This document shows, piece after piece, positions 53,772 through 63,359 of a stretch of DNA of 64,000 nt. Under the pieces are notes generated by a model that saw only the letters and a program-made list of their open reading frames with translations, did no database searches and was not told the DNA's origin. Each line of letters starts with the position of its first letter. Positions within the stretch are counted from its first letter, which is position 1. The stretch is from Methanococcoides vulcani (GTDB taxonomy: Archaea > Halobacteriota > Methanosarcinia > Methanosarcinales > Methanosarcinaceae): contig NZ_FOHQ01000002.1 in assembly GCF_900111645.1 (NCBI RefSeq), positions 248,001-312,000 on the forward strand, read 5' to 3'. A program made the translations under genes and the position numbers.

Positions 53772-56369
53772 TCAGCGGACTATCACTACGACAGTACCGT
53801 TGACATCAAGAACATCCACAGCCCTGCCGGCTGAAATGACCTCTTTCTCAATGACAACACTTTCAGGTTCAAGCTCAATATCCTCGCCATCAACTGTTAT
53901 GCTGATGTTGCCCTTTGAAGCGATGTCGGCAACTTCCACAGGGTCCATTGATGTAAGTGTCTTGATGATAGCTCCTGCCTGCTTCCTGAACTTTGGACCA
54001 ATGATGCCCATGTTAGGCTTTATGTTCACAGGAACATGCTCAAAGTCAGGTTCGCCTTCGATGATCTCTACGGTTGAGTTTGTCACGCCGATAAGGTCGG
54101 AAGCGTCTCCGAGTGTACCGTATACCTCTATCTTCTCAAGAGGGGCATTTAGTGCCATGCCTGACTCGGACTTGTATCTTCTGACATTGCTCGCAATTTC
54201 CTTGATGAGCTCTCCGTCCTTTTCTACGGATTCACTTATGAGTGACTCGTCAGCTTCCGGCCAGCCCTGTGCATGTACGCTGCCTTCCCCGATCCTTGAG
54301 TACATCTCTTCAGCAAAGAATGGTGCGAAAGGTGCAAGCATGCGTGATAGGGCATCCATTGCCAGGTAAAGCGTATATTGTGCCGTCCTGCGGGCATTTT
54401 CGTCATCTCCGTATAGTCTGGATTTGACAAGCTCGATATAGTTGTCCGCAAGGGTCTCCCATGCAAATCCCCTGATGGACTTGTAAGCTTCATCGAACTG
54501 GTATGCATCAAGGCTTTCAGTTACTGACATGATGAGCCTGTTAAGATTGCTCAGCAACCACCTGTCAATGATCGCAAGTTCTTCCGGCTTGTTGTTCACG
54601 ATGTCTGAAAGGTCATCCTCAAGGTGTGACATGGAGAAACGGTAGATACTCCACATCTTCGTAAAGAATCGTGATGCTGATACGACGTCCTTCCACCTGA
54701 ACATTACATCTGATCCGGTGGAACCACCTACTGCAGCCCACTGCCTGAATGAATCAGCACTGTATTTTGCAATTACTTCTTCCGGTGAGATGATGTTTCC
54801 AAGTGACTTGCTCATCTTGTGACCATCCTCTCCGAGCACCATTCCATTGACGAGTATGGAATCCCATGGTCTCTTGCCGGTCAGTGCCTTTGAACGCAGT
54901 ATACTGTAGAATGCCCATGTGCGTATGATGTCGTGTCCCTGTGGGCGTAGCTGTGTTGGGTTTCTCATCTCCTTGTCGCTTAACCAGCCTGCTACGTGCA
55001 GAGCTGTAAGGGAAGAGTCCATCCATGTGTCAAGTACATCTTCTTCTGGCTCGAAGTCAGTGGAACCACACTTGCATGCTACAGGTGGTTGTTCCTGTGT
55101 AGGGTCCATTGGTAACCATTCTTCTTCTGCTACCATGACCTCTCCACATTTCTTACAGTACCATACAGGTATTGGTGTTGCAAATATCCTCTGGCGGGAG
55201 ATGCACCAGTCCCATTCCATGGTTCCTGTCCAGTTCTGGAGCCTGACCTTCATATACTCAGGCAACCATTCGATCTCATCGGCTGTTTCGAGGATCTCGT
55301 CATTGTCGATCTTCACGAACCACTGGCGTTCGGACAGGATCTCAATAGGGGTCTTGCATCTCCAGCACATTCCAACGTTCTGGTCGAGTGTTTTCTGGTC
55401 ATAGAGGTAGCCTTCTTTCTTAAGGTCCTCAATAATAGCTTCTTTGCATTCAGGAATTGTCATGCCTGCATACTTGCCTGCGATCTCTGTGATGCGACCG
55501 TTCTTGTCAATGGCCTTTCTTAGTGGCAGATCATGCTCTACCCACCATCTGACATCCTGTTTATCTCCAAAGGTACAGATCATGACAGCCCCTGTACCGA
55601 ACGATGGGTCAACATCCTTGTCCCCGATGACCTTTACCTCGTGGCCGAACAATGGTACCTTGACGGTCTGCCCGATATTCTCATTGTATCTTTCGTCATC
55701 AGGATTGATGGCAACTGCCACACATGCTGCAAGCAGTTCCGGCCTTGTGGTGGCGATCTCCAGTTTGTCAAAGTGCAGGAAGTTGAGCTTTGTGTCCCGT
55801 GCATCGTATTCGACCTCAGCAAAGGCAATAGCTGTTTCACATCTTGGACACCAGTTTACAGGATGCTCTGACTGGTATACGCGTCCCATATCCTGCATCT
55901 TGACAAAGGATCTCTGGGTCTTGACATAGTAGTCAGGGTCCATTGTGATGAACTCATTGCTCCAGTCCGTGGAGAATCCAAGGCGGAGCATTGTGGCGCG
56001 CATCTTCTCGATGTTGCCGACGGTCATCTCCTCGCATAATTTTCTGAACTCAGTACGTGGTATCTGGTTCTTGGTAATGCCGTGGATCTCCTCTACCTTT
56101 ACTTCGGTAGGAAGGCCGTGACAGTCCCAGCCCTGTGGGAACATTACATTGAATCCCTGCATTCTCTTATAACGTGCAACGAAATCGATGTAACACCAGT
56201 TGAGTGAATTTCCTATGTGGAAATTTCCTGTAGGATATGGAGGTGGTGTATCTATTATGTACTGTGGACGGCTTTCATCCTTCCAGTCAAAATGATACAT
56301 TGACATATCCCAGGTGTCCTGCCATTTTTCTTCTATTTCATTGGAATCATATTCTTTAGGAATCGTCAT
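53772..56369 (-). CDS. valS: Valyl-tRNA synthetase
   Basis: An 865-residue class I synthetase. The HIGH motif is HIGN at residues 51-54 ([13 protein letters not shown]), the editing CP1 domain and a zinc-ribbon pair (WCRRCETAI-type and CKKCG/CKCG sites) follow, and the KMSKS motif is at HKMSKSLGN. The archaeal ending has an anticodon-binding helix bundle and a short C-terminal domain. A GC-rich terminator follows 17 bp downstream and also carries the uspA promoter. Confidence 0.96.
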   Translation of the reverse strand: MTIPKEYDSNEIEEKWQDTWDMSMYHFDWKDESRPQYIIDTPPPYPTGNFHIGNSLNWCYIDFVARYKRMQGFNVMFPQGWDCHGLPTEVKVEEIHGITKNQIPRTEFRKLCEEMTVGNIEKMRATMLRLGFSTDWSNEFITMDPDYYVKTQRSFVKMQDMGRVYQSEHPVNWCPRCETAIAFAEVEYDARDTKLNFLHFDKLEIATTRPELLAACVAVAINPDDERYNENIGQTVKVPLFGHEVKVIGDKDVDPSFGTGAVMICTFGDKQDVRWWVEHDLPLRKAIDKNGRITEIAGKYAGMTIPECKEAIIEDLKKEGYLYDQKTLDQNVGMCWRCKTPIEILSERQWFVKIDNDEILETADEIEWLPEYMKVRLQNWTGTMEWDWCISRQRIFATPIPVWYCKKCGEVMVAEEEWLPMDPTQEQPPVACKCGSTDFEPEEDVLDTWMDSSLTALHVAGWLSDKEMRNPTQLRPQGHDIIRTWAFYSILRSKALTGKRPWDSILVNGMVLGEDGHKMSKSLGNIISPEEVIAKYSADSFRQWAAVGGSTGSDVMFRWKDVVSASRFFTKMWSIYRFSMSHLEDDLSDIVNNKPEELAIIDRWLLSNLNRLIMSVTESLDAYQFDEAYKSIRGFAWETLADNYIELVKSRLYGDDENARRTAQYTLYLAMDALSRMLAPFAPFFAEEMYSRIGEGSVHAQGWPEADESLISESVEKDGELIKEIASNVRRYKSESGMALNAPLEKIEVYGTLGDASDLIGVTNSTVEIIEGEPDFEHVPVNIKPNMGIIGPKFRKQAGAIIKTLTSMDPVEVADIASKGNISITVDGEDIELEPESVVIEKEVISAGRAVDVLDVNGTVVVIVR

Positions 56370-56508
56370 TAAAACACTCCGATGATAATTAAACAGTTAT
56401 CGCATATTTTGTTAGATTGAGAGGTTTTAGATTATTTAAAATATCTGGTTGGAACTATGATATGACTCTGTATTGAGTTTGTATAAAAAAAGTTAAAAAA
56501 AGAAGGTT

Positions 56509-57579
56509 TTAGTTGGAATCCGTTTCCTTTGGTTCCCAGCCAAACCTTTTCATGACCATCTTGATACGGGCATTGATCTCCCTTTTGTCAAATGGTTTTG
56601 AGATGTAGTCATCGATACCAAGCTGCATACCTTTGAGCTTGTCCTCTACCTCTGTCTTTGCAGAGACCATTATGACTGCAATATCCTGGGCATCACTGTT
56701 CTGCTTGAGTTTCTCGACGACCTCATATCCATCCATATCCGGCATCATGATATCCAGCAGGATCAGGTCGGGAACTTCCTCGATAGCTTTCTTTACAGCT
56801 TCTTCTCCGCTATATGCTATCAGGAAATCGTAGGGTTCCGTGGCAAGTGAGAGTCTTATCAGTTCAGGAATATCTGGTTCATCGTCCACGACAAGGATCG
56901 TCAGTCTTTCCTTTTGCATCTTTTTCTGACTGTAGCTCAGGTCGATCTTTCCATCAACGATGGTATAACGGGCATCAACAATGTTCAATCCGATGTCTGT
57001 GTGCAATTTGCCCTGTTCCGTAATATCGATTATTACGTCAAAGAACGAGCGCATCAGGCCTTCGGTCTCAGTCGGAAGGGCACCTTTTCCCAGCATGGAG
57101 ATGATGCTGCCCTGATTTTCACGAACGTTTCGTTCAAGGAATTTAATAAAATTCTCTACTGTCTGCAGATTGTCTTTGGAAAGTACTGTAAGGTCGTCAA
57201 GGACGAGGATCGATCCGGGTTTTTGACCAAATATCTTTGATGTATGTGAACCGATCTTTATGTAGTCTGTCACAGAATTGCAATAAAGGGTATTCGGGTC
57301 GTTCTTGCCAGGTCCCTCTGTATCAATGAACCAAATTCTGTCCATAAACTCACCGACTTCCAGGCCGTATTCTTCAAATTTTTCAAGAACATGTTTTCTG
57401 GAGGTCTTCAGGCAAAGCCATACAATGTTGCGGGAAGGATCACTCTTCATTGCAGAATGGGTGTAAAAATAGATCATTCTCTCGCTGAACACATTGATCG
57501 GTGCTAACAATAATGCATTCTTTGTGGTTAGTTCCTTACAAAGCGTGCCCATGATCTCATCAGTTTCTTCTGCAGACAT
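56509..57579 (-). CDS. Response regulator with an N-terminal DUF835/RecA-like domain
   Basis: The 356-residue protein has an N-terminal RecA-like domain (about 15-215) with a Walker B strand ILVLDDL at 124-130 but no Walker A, as in DUF835 proteins. A receiver domain fills about 226-345, with the acidic pair Asp232-Asp233, phospho-acceptor Asp276 (LLDIMMPDMDG) and a late KPF lysine motif. It has no DNA-binding domain, so it may act by protein contact. No histidine kinase is nearby. It is monocistronic. Confidence 0.82.
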   Translation of the reverse strand: MSAEETDEIMGTLCKELTTKNALLLAPINVFSERMIYFYTHSAMKSDPSRNIVWLCLKTSRKHVLEKFEEYGLEVGEFMDRIWFIDTEGPGKNDPNTLYCNSVTDYIKIGSHTSKIFGQKPGSILVLDDLTVLSKDNLQTVENFIKFLERNVRENQGSIISMLGKGALPTETEGLMRSFFDVIIDITEQGKLHTDIGLNIVDARYTIVDGKIDLSYSQKKMQKERLTILVVDDEPDIPELIRLSLATEPYDFLIAYSGEEAVKKAIEEVPDLILLDIMMPDMDGYEVVEKLKQNSDAQDIAVIMVSAKTEVEDKLKGMQLGIDDYISKPFDKREINARIKMVMKRFGWEPKETDSN

Positions 57580-57858
57580 CTTACCTCACAATTTCAGTAC
57601 ATTCTATTGTTTTTTTTCTAATATTAACCTTTTCAAATAGAATGGTATTTTTTGATGTGTTTATGCATGTATTTTCTGATCTTATGGCATAATTATCAGG
57701 TCGTAGGGTAACGAATGTAAAAAAAGAGCAAAAAAGTAAAGAATAGTAGAAGATCGGCTTCAAATAGTAAGCTCAGATCGGCTCTTGAACATTATTAAAA
57801 GGTGCTCTTTTCCAGCAGTACCGCAAAAGAACTCCGTTTTGTTCAGTTCAATTCCCGA

Positions 57859-60630
57859 TCATTCGAGCTGTTCTTTTAACAGCTCAATACCGCGATCCAG
57901 GGCGCCGGTCATATTTGATGGATCCGTTCCTCCACCGCGCGCCATGTTAGGGCGGCCTCCGCCACCGCCGCCGACAATTGTGGACATCTCTTTGACGATC
58001 AGGCCCACGTTGACGCCGTTCTTAACTGCTTCATCACCAGCAGCTGCCACGATCTTAACGCCGTCCAGCTCGCTTATCAGCACAGCAACGACATCGTTCT
58101 CCTGTGTCAGTTCACCGGCTGTCTTTGTGAGCTCATCACTGTCTGCATGTGGGACCGTCTTTGCGATGACCCTGATGTCGTTGATGGTCTCAGCATCTGT
58201 GATCAGCTGGCTTACCCTTGCATGAGCAAGGTCTTCTTTGAGCTTTGTGTTCTCTTTCTTGAGATCCTTCCATTCATCAAAGAACCTCCCGATAGTAGAT
58301 GGCAACTGCTCTGCTGATACGCGCAGTGTTTCGGATGAATCGCGCACAAGTGACTCGAGATCCTGCATTGCTTTGATAGCAGCTTCTCCTGCAGCATATT
58401 CCAGACGTTCCACACCGTCCTGTATGCGTTCGGTCTTCAGTATCTTGATCGGACCCACAAGGCCTGTGTTCGTACAGTGAGTGCCTGCACATGCCTCGAT
58501 ATCATTGCCTACCTGCATAACACGGATCATCTTTCCTGGGGGTACACCGCCCTGGTACAGGCGGAATCCGTATTTCTGTTCGGCCTCTGTCCTGTCCATC
58601 CAGTCACTCAGCACCCGCTTGTTCTCCATGACAGTACGGTTTGCAATCAGCTCGATCTGGTCCAGCTCTTCCTGTGTGATACGTTTGTAGTGTGAAAGGT
58701 CAAGACGCGCCCTGTCCCTGAACTTCTGGGCACCTGCCTGCCAGATATGGCTTCCAAGAACATCCCTTGCAGCATCATTGATGATGTGGGTTGCAGTGTG
58801 ATGTCTTGCATGTGCCATACGGCGCTCCTCATCAACCCTGCCGACCACAAGGTCACCTTTTCTGATGTGCAGTTCATCCTCGATATCATCAATGGTATGG
58901 ACCACCACTCCGTTGTAGATCTGGGTGTCCACCACATTAAGTACAACGTCCTCAACGGTCAATGTGCCGTGATCAGCTGGCTGTCCGCCACCCTCGGGGT
59001 AGAAAAGCGTATTGTCAAGTACGATATGCTTTTCAAATATGTCCAGGACAACACCTTCGAACTCCATCCTGTTCGGCTCGTCATAGAACAGGCGTTTTGT
59101 CTTCGGTAACTTTGCGATCCTGTCGGCAAAAGGAATGACCTTTTCTTCCTTCTCTTCGGACTTGCTGTGTTTATCTGCTACCAGTGAATAGAAATTGTCC
59201 GGAAGGTCTACCTCCACACCGACCTCTGCTGCAACAGACTTTGAGATCTCTGGTGGGATCCCCTGACTGTCATACATGTCTATGATGGTCTCAAGAGGGA
59301 TATTTTCTCCACTCTTCTTATAGTGCCTGGCAGATTTCTCCATCATTCTCCTGCCACGGTCAAGTGTGTCCGCGAACTTGCGCTCCTCATGGGCAAGAAT
59401 ATCCTCAATGACATCGAAGTTCTCCTGGAATTCAGGGTACTCCGGCAGGGTGTCGATGTGCATCCGCACGATTTCAGATATGGGGACGTTGATGCCAAGG
59501 TCTTTCATCATCCTGAGCGTCCTGCGTATGACAAGCCTTGCAAGGTATCCGGCCTTAACATTTGATGGTATGCCACCGTCACCGAGCATAAATGTGAGAC
59601 ATCTGGTGTGATCTGTGATAGCGTAGACGCTTTCCACAGGTTCCATTATCGAACTGAGCTTTTCTACGGTAGTTCCGATGCTGGAAGCAACTTGTTTCCT
59701 CAATTCGAACAGGTTTGCTTTCTCACTGACGTCCATAAGTCCTGCCAGACGTGCATTCTGTGAAAGGATATTGGTATACTCTTCGTTCTCAAGCTCATGC
59801 TCGATACCTGCAAGTCCCATTAGCTCGTTCACAATGCTGGGGAAGATCGCATCATAGATGGTGGGTGAACCTTTTGATGCCCACACGAACCTCTCAAGTC
59901 CGTATCCTGTATCCACGATGTAATTATCCATCTTGGAATACTGGTCTCCCTTGATGTTTATATCTCCGGTCTTGTCCTGCTTCAGGTCCATGAACACAAG
60001 CGTTGCGACCTCAAGCCCGCCGATAAGTGTCTCCACACATGGTCCGGCATTTCCGCCACCTGCCCATGGTTCTTCCTTGTATGTGACAGCCATCGGGTCT
60101 GCACCAAGGGAGTCGAGGAGTCCGTCACACAGTTCCAGTGTGTGGTCCTTCCAGTAGATCTCTTTCTTACTGTTGTTGAAGGCATGGTGTGCCATCATTT
60201 CAAAAGTGGTAAGGTGCCTGCCACTCCTTCCCACAGCATCGAGGTCAGAAAGCCTGATGCATGGCTGGGAAATTGTGAGTGGGTTTGCTGGTGGTGGTAC
60301 CTGCCCGGATGTTACAAATGGCTGGAAGTCGGCAATTGATGCAATTGTTAAGTATATGTCGTCTCTCCATCTGGCAATGACCGGGTATCTATCGATGCGG
60401 GTATGGTCCTGTTCCTCGAAAAATTTAAGGTAGAACTCCCGCATTTCTGCAAGTTCCATCTTCTTCTTGAATACGGGATTGCCTATGAATGAATAGGGGT
60501 CGCATGGTGCATCTCCACATGTTGACCTATCCTGGTCTCGTGTCCAGAAGTATTTTCCACATTTAGGACACTGTTTTCTGATAAATCCGTTATCAGAGAA
60601 AAAATCGATTTGATATTCATCTTCAAGCAT
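57859..60630 (-). CDS. alaS: Alanyl-tRNA synthetase, archaeal type
   Basis: A 923-residue class II synthetase. The archaeal N-terminus carries a zinc site (CPKC near 18-21, then CGDAPC), and the catalytic core has the motif-2 region and GGGNAGPCVE. The editing domain has the zinc ligands HHTATH and CAGTHC, and the C-terminal DHHA1-like domain has the glycine-rich GGGGGGRPNMARGGG. All domains of the family are complete. The following 279-bp gap contains a repeated AGATCGGCT and no gene. Confidence 0.96.
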   Translation of the reverse strand: MLEDEYQIDFFSDNGFIRKQCPKCGKYFWTRDQDRSTCGDAPCDPYSFIGNPVFKKKMELAEMREFYLKFFEEQDHTRIDRYPVIARWRDDIYLTIASIADFQPFVTSGQVPPPANPLTISQPCIRLSDLDAVGRSGRHLTTFEMMAHHAFNNSKKEIYWKDHTLELCDGLLDSLGADPMAVTYKEEPWAGGGNAGPCVETLIGGLEVATLVFMDLKQDKTGDINIKGDQYSKMDNYIVDTGYGLERFVWASKGSPTIYDAIFPSIVNELMGLAGIEHELENEEYTNILSQNARLAGLMDVSEKANLFELRKQVASSIGTTVEKLSSIMEPVESVYAITDHTRCLTFMLGDGGIPSNVKAGYLARLVIRRTLRMMKDLGINVPISEIVRMHIDTLPEYPEFQENFDVIEDILAHEERKFADTLDRGRRMMEKSARHYKKSGENIPLETIIDMYDSQGIPPEISKSVAAEVGVEVDLPDNFYSLVADKHSKSEEKEEKVIPFADRIAKLPKTKRLFYDEPNRMEFEGVVLDIFEKHIVLDNTLFYPEGGGQPADHGTLTVEDVVLNVVDTQIYNGVVVHTIDDIEDELHIRKGDLVVGRVDEERRMAHARHHTATHIINDAARDVLGSHIWQAGAQKFRDRARLDLSHYKRITQEELDQIELIANRTVMENKRVLSDWMDRTEAEQKYGFRLYQGGVPPGKMIRVMQVGNDIEACAGTHCTNTGLVGPIKILKTERIQDGVERLEYAAGEAAIKAMQDLESLVRDSSETLRVSAEQLPSTIGRFFDEWKDLKKENTKLKEDLAHARVSQLITDAETINDIRVIAKTVPHADSDELTKTAGELTQENDVVAVLISELDGVKIVAAAGDEAVKNGVNVGLIVKEMSTIVGGGGGGRPNMARGGGTDPSNMTGALDRGIELLKEQLE

Positions 60631-60933
60631 AATGATTCCAACTGTAAGTGTTATTTTGTAATCATGCTGTATGCAATATATGTAGTACGTATAATGTGTT
60701 CTACCACGTATTGTTCGATAGTTTAAATAAATTTCTCATTTTGAGCGCTAATATGTGCTCTTCCTATTCTACAATTTCGATTGTGGCTATAGGTCCTGTT
60801 ATTTGCGATCATCTCGATCGGGTTGTGTTCCGACGTGTACACATTTTCGATCTTTCTGCAAAAATCATGGACACGCTGAATATATGCCTGTCCATAGAAA
60901 CTATGTATTATACCTTAGGGAAAGATGATTACA
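60631..60933. other. Intergenic region between alaS and the hypothetical gene
   Basis: About 300 bp, AT-rich, with an open frame from 60648 that shows no conserved or protein-like pattern and overlaps the next gene out of frame. A TATA-like TATTATA at 60906-60912 lies about 25 bp before the ATG at 60934. I see no RNA gene. Confidence 0.5.
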
Positions 60934-61209
60934 ATGCAGGCAGTCAAATATATGTCACTGGTCTTCAGGGGCGCAGTAGAGGAGTATGATAGTACCGGTG
61001 TCCGCCCATCCGTTTTTCTGGATGCAGCCGGGGACCTGCAGATATACCTCTGCGATCCGATACTTGACGAACCTGAGGCTGAGGGGGCAATTCCTGAAAT
61101 GGAACTTGAGGGCAATGGCGGACAGTTTGTCGGATCCCTTGGTAACAGCTTTAATGTTCCTTATAACAGGGTAAGGTCAGAAGTAGTATCTGAACAGTTG
61201 CCACGTTAA
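60934..61209 (+). CDS. Conserved-looking hypothetical protein
   Basis: A 91-residue acidic protein (SLVFRGAVEEYDSTG near the start, DPILDEPEAEG in the middle). There is no signal peptide, membrane segment or motif I recognise. The base composition and codon use resemble neighbouring genes, and a TATA-like sequence is placed for a leaderless start at 60934; an ATG at 60925 is also in frame. It lies 142 bp before surE. Confidence 0.55.
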   Translation: MQAVKYMSLVFRGAVEEYDSTGVRPSVFLDAAGDLQIYLCDPILDEPEAEGAIPEMELEGNGGQFVGSLGNSFNVPYNRVRSEVVSEQLPR

Positions 61210-61351
61210 ATCTTCCATTTGTATACGACCTGCCTGTTGGGATTGATCCCTTATCCATTTTTCTTAGGTCCACACTCCATCACTATTTTTCACTTTTTAA
61301 TCTCTTTTTGTTCCATTAACTATAATACTACAGAGAACAAAGAAAGCACCA

Positions 61352-62137
61352 ATGTCAACACGAATACTGCTCACTAATGATGACGGTGTCTACGCTGCCG
61401 GTATCAGGGCGGCTTATGGAAGTGTATCCGATCTGGGTGATGTCACAGTTTCAGCACCTGCTATGCAGCAAAGTGGTGTGGGACGCTCTATATCCATATT
61501 TGAGCCACTGCGCATTAATCGTACGGTCATAGACGGCATAGAAGTAAATGCAGTGGGCGGGACTCCTACGGATTCCGTAATACTTGGAATTTTTACAATT
61601 ATGAAAGAATTGCCGGATCTCATTCTTTCCGGATTCAATATAGGGGAGAACATAAGCACCGATACGATCACAACATCAGGCACTATCGGTGCTGCACTTG
61701 AAGGTGCAAGTTATGGTGTTCCTGCTATTGCAGCCTCCATCCAGGTAAAGGAAGAAGGCCTTAAGTTCGATGATCTCAGGGATTTCCAGCATGACTTCGA
61801 TGTAGGTGTGAAGTTTGTGAACAGGGTGGCAAAAAAAGTGTTGAAGGAAGGGCTTCCTGAGAATGTGGACCTTTTGAACATTAACATCCCGCATTTTGCA
61901 GAAGATGGTTGTGAAGTGGAAATAACAAGGCTTGCACGCAAGTTCTTCAAGACTGACGTGGAAGAGCGGCATGATCCTCGGGGAACGTCATATTACTGGA
62001 TCACAGGCGACCCGATCCATGAAGCAGAAGAGGGTACTGATGTCAACGCTATTGAGAATGGTCACATATCTGTTACACCTATCTCGCTGGATGCGACATC
62101 TCCGATAAAGTTCTCAGATATAGAACATCTGGTCTGA
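61352..62137 (+). CDS. surE: 5'/3'-nucleotidase SurE
   Basis: A 261-residue metal-dependent nucleotidase. It begins ILLTNDDGVYAAGI with the metal-binding aspartates, and later SGFNIGEN and GTIGAALEGASYG segments complete the SurE active site. It dephosphorylates nucleoside 5'- and 3'-monophosphates and is often linked to stress survival. It is monocistronic with a TATA-like element about 25 bp upstream. It converges on the small gene and moaA. Confidence 0.93.
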   Translation: MSTRILLTNDDGVYAAGIRAAYGSVSDLGDVTVSAPAMQQSGVGRSISIFEPLRINRTVIDGIEVNAVGGTPTDSVILGIFTIMKELPDLILSGFNIGENISTDTITTSGTIGAALEGASYGVPAIAASIQVKEEGLKFDDLRDFQHDFDVGVKFVNRVAKKVLKEGLPENVDLLNINIPHFAEDGCEVEITRLARKFFKTDVEERHDPRGTSYYWITGDPIHEAEEGTDVNAIENGHISVTPISLDATSPIKFSDIEHLV

Positions 62138-62174
62138 TGGTTTGATACCTCTGACCGGATGAAAATTGTTCGAT

Positions 62175-62324
62175 TTATTTTTTCAGTTTGATGGTGAGGT
62201 CTTTCCAGTCTGCATTGACACCGTGAAGTGTCTCCACAGAAGAACTTGCCATTGCTCCAAGTATCTTCTGTACGAAATGGTTGATCTCGATATCATTACT
62301 GTCAACTGTAAGCTCGACTTCCAT
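62175..62324 (-). CDS. Small conserved protein encoded after moaA
   Basis: A 49-residue protein starting MEVELTVDSNDIEINHFV and ending DWKDLTIKLKK. Similar short proteins exist in many euryarchaea, by my recollection, without known function. The ATG at 62324 comes just after the moaA stop (62326-62328), with GGAG nine bases upstream, so it is co-transcribed and possibly coupled. A longer reading frame continues into moaA but out of its frame. Confidence 0.75.
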   Translation of the reverse strand: MEVELTVDSNDIEINHFVQKILGAMASSSVETLHGVNADWKDLTIKLKK

Positions 62325-62325
62325 T

Positions 62326-63282
62326 TTATTTATCTCCGATGATCGTTCTTTTCTCAATGATCGTTCTTTCTTTAGAGTCCGTGTAGAAAGGTATTCTACG
62401 TTCGATAGATGCCCTAAGAAGCTCGGGAAAGTCCTCCGGATCAGCATTAGAGAAATCTATTAGATTATCATTGACAAGAAGGCAGGGTTTTAACTTACCA
62501 TCCGCAGTTATCCTGAGCCTGTTGCAATTAGCACAGAATTCCGCATTGTCAATAGGTCGTACGAACTCAACTTCTGCCCCGTCGATAATATAGCTTTTAC
62601 GGTGATGCATTTTGCGCATCTTAATTTCATCTGCACGCCTTTCAAGCTTTTTCTCGATCTCTTCAGCATCCAGGTTGTATTGTGCACCGTCCCTGAAGTC
62701 CATGACCTGTATAATTTGCAACACAAGATCGCCCTTGTGACCTCGAACGAACTCCAGCATATCGTCGATCTCATTCTCATTGATGCCTTTGAGAAGTACC
62801 ATATTGATCTTCACAGGGGTCAGGCCAGCATCTATGGCTGTGTTTATTCCCTCAAGTACATCATTCAGGTTTTCCGGTCTTCCATGTGTGATATAAGCAT
62901 ATTTTTCCGGGTCAAGGGTGTCAAGACTGACATTGACGCGGTCCAAACCCGCTTCTTTAAGACTGTAGGCCCGGTCCTTCAGGAGAACGCCGTTGGTTGT
63001 CACTGATACGTCCTTAAGTTCCGGCAATGCCCTGAGGATCTCCTCAAAATCTTTCCTGACAAGAGGTTCCCCGCCTGAGAACTTGACCTTATTGACGCCG
63101 AACTTTGCTGCTGTGGTCACTATGTCGGATATAATTCCAACCGTCATCTCATTTCTGCTGCCTTCATCTCCTTCACTGTGACAATAGATGCAGTCAAGGT
63201 TGCAGCGGTTGGTAAGTGATATCCGAAGACTTCTGACCGTTCGGCCGAACTTGTCTGTAAGAAGATCATTTGAAGTTTTCAT
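62326..63282 (-). CDS. moaA: GTP 3',8-cyclase MoaA (molybdopterin biosynthesis)
   Basis: A 318-residue radical SAM protein. The first cluster is bound by Cys27, Cys31 and Cys34 (CNLDCIYC), followed by SGGEP. A C-terminal cluster uses CANC with a Cys about 13 residues on, and RLRITADGKLKPC is diagnostic of MoaA. It converts GTP to the cyclic intermediate of the molybdopterin pathway, needed here for tungsten or molybdenum formylmethanofuran dehydrogenase. The ATG at 63282 is preferred to a GTG at 63294. Codon-level overlap with the 49-residue gene makes an operon. Confidence 0.93.
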   Translation of the reverse strand: MKTSNDLLTDKFGRTVRSLRISLTNRCNLDCIYCHSEGDEGSRNEMTVGIISDIVTTAAKFGVNKVKFSGGEPLVRKDFEEILRALPELKDVSVTTNGVLLKDRAYSLKEAGLDRVNVSLDTLDPEKYAYITHGRPENLNDVLEGINTAIDAGLTPVKINMVLLKGINENEIDDMLEFVRGHKGDLVLQIIQVMDFRDGAQYNLDAEEIEKKLERRADEIKMRKMHHRKSYIIDGAEVEFVRPIDNAEFCANCNRLRITADGKLKPCLLVNDNLIDFSNADPEDFPELLRASIERRIPFYTDSKERTIIEKRTIIGDK

Positions 63283-63330
63283 GTTCGTATACACTAGAAT
63301 GGATTAAGTTATGAACAGGAATGGTAATGG

Positions 63331-63340
63331 ATATATATAA
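63331..63340. promoter_or_regulatory. TATA box between moaA and cbiA/cfbB
   Basis: ATATATATAA is centred 24 bp before the rightward ATG at 63360, so that gene is probably leaderless. It is also the only good TATA-like sequence for the leftward moaA, and its near-palindromic sequence could work in both directions. Confidence 0.45.
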
Positions 63341-63359
63341 AACCAACTCAATTGGTATC

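Noticed and set aside
60648-60989. 113-codon open frame before the hypothetical gene
   Set aside because: Cysteine- and isoleucine-rich without pattern, no ribosome site, and it overlaps the better-supported frame at 60934-61209.
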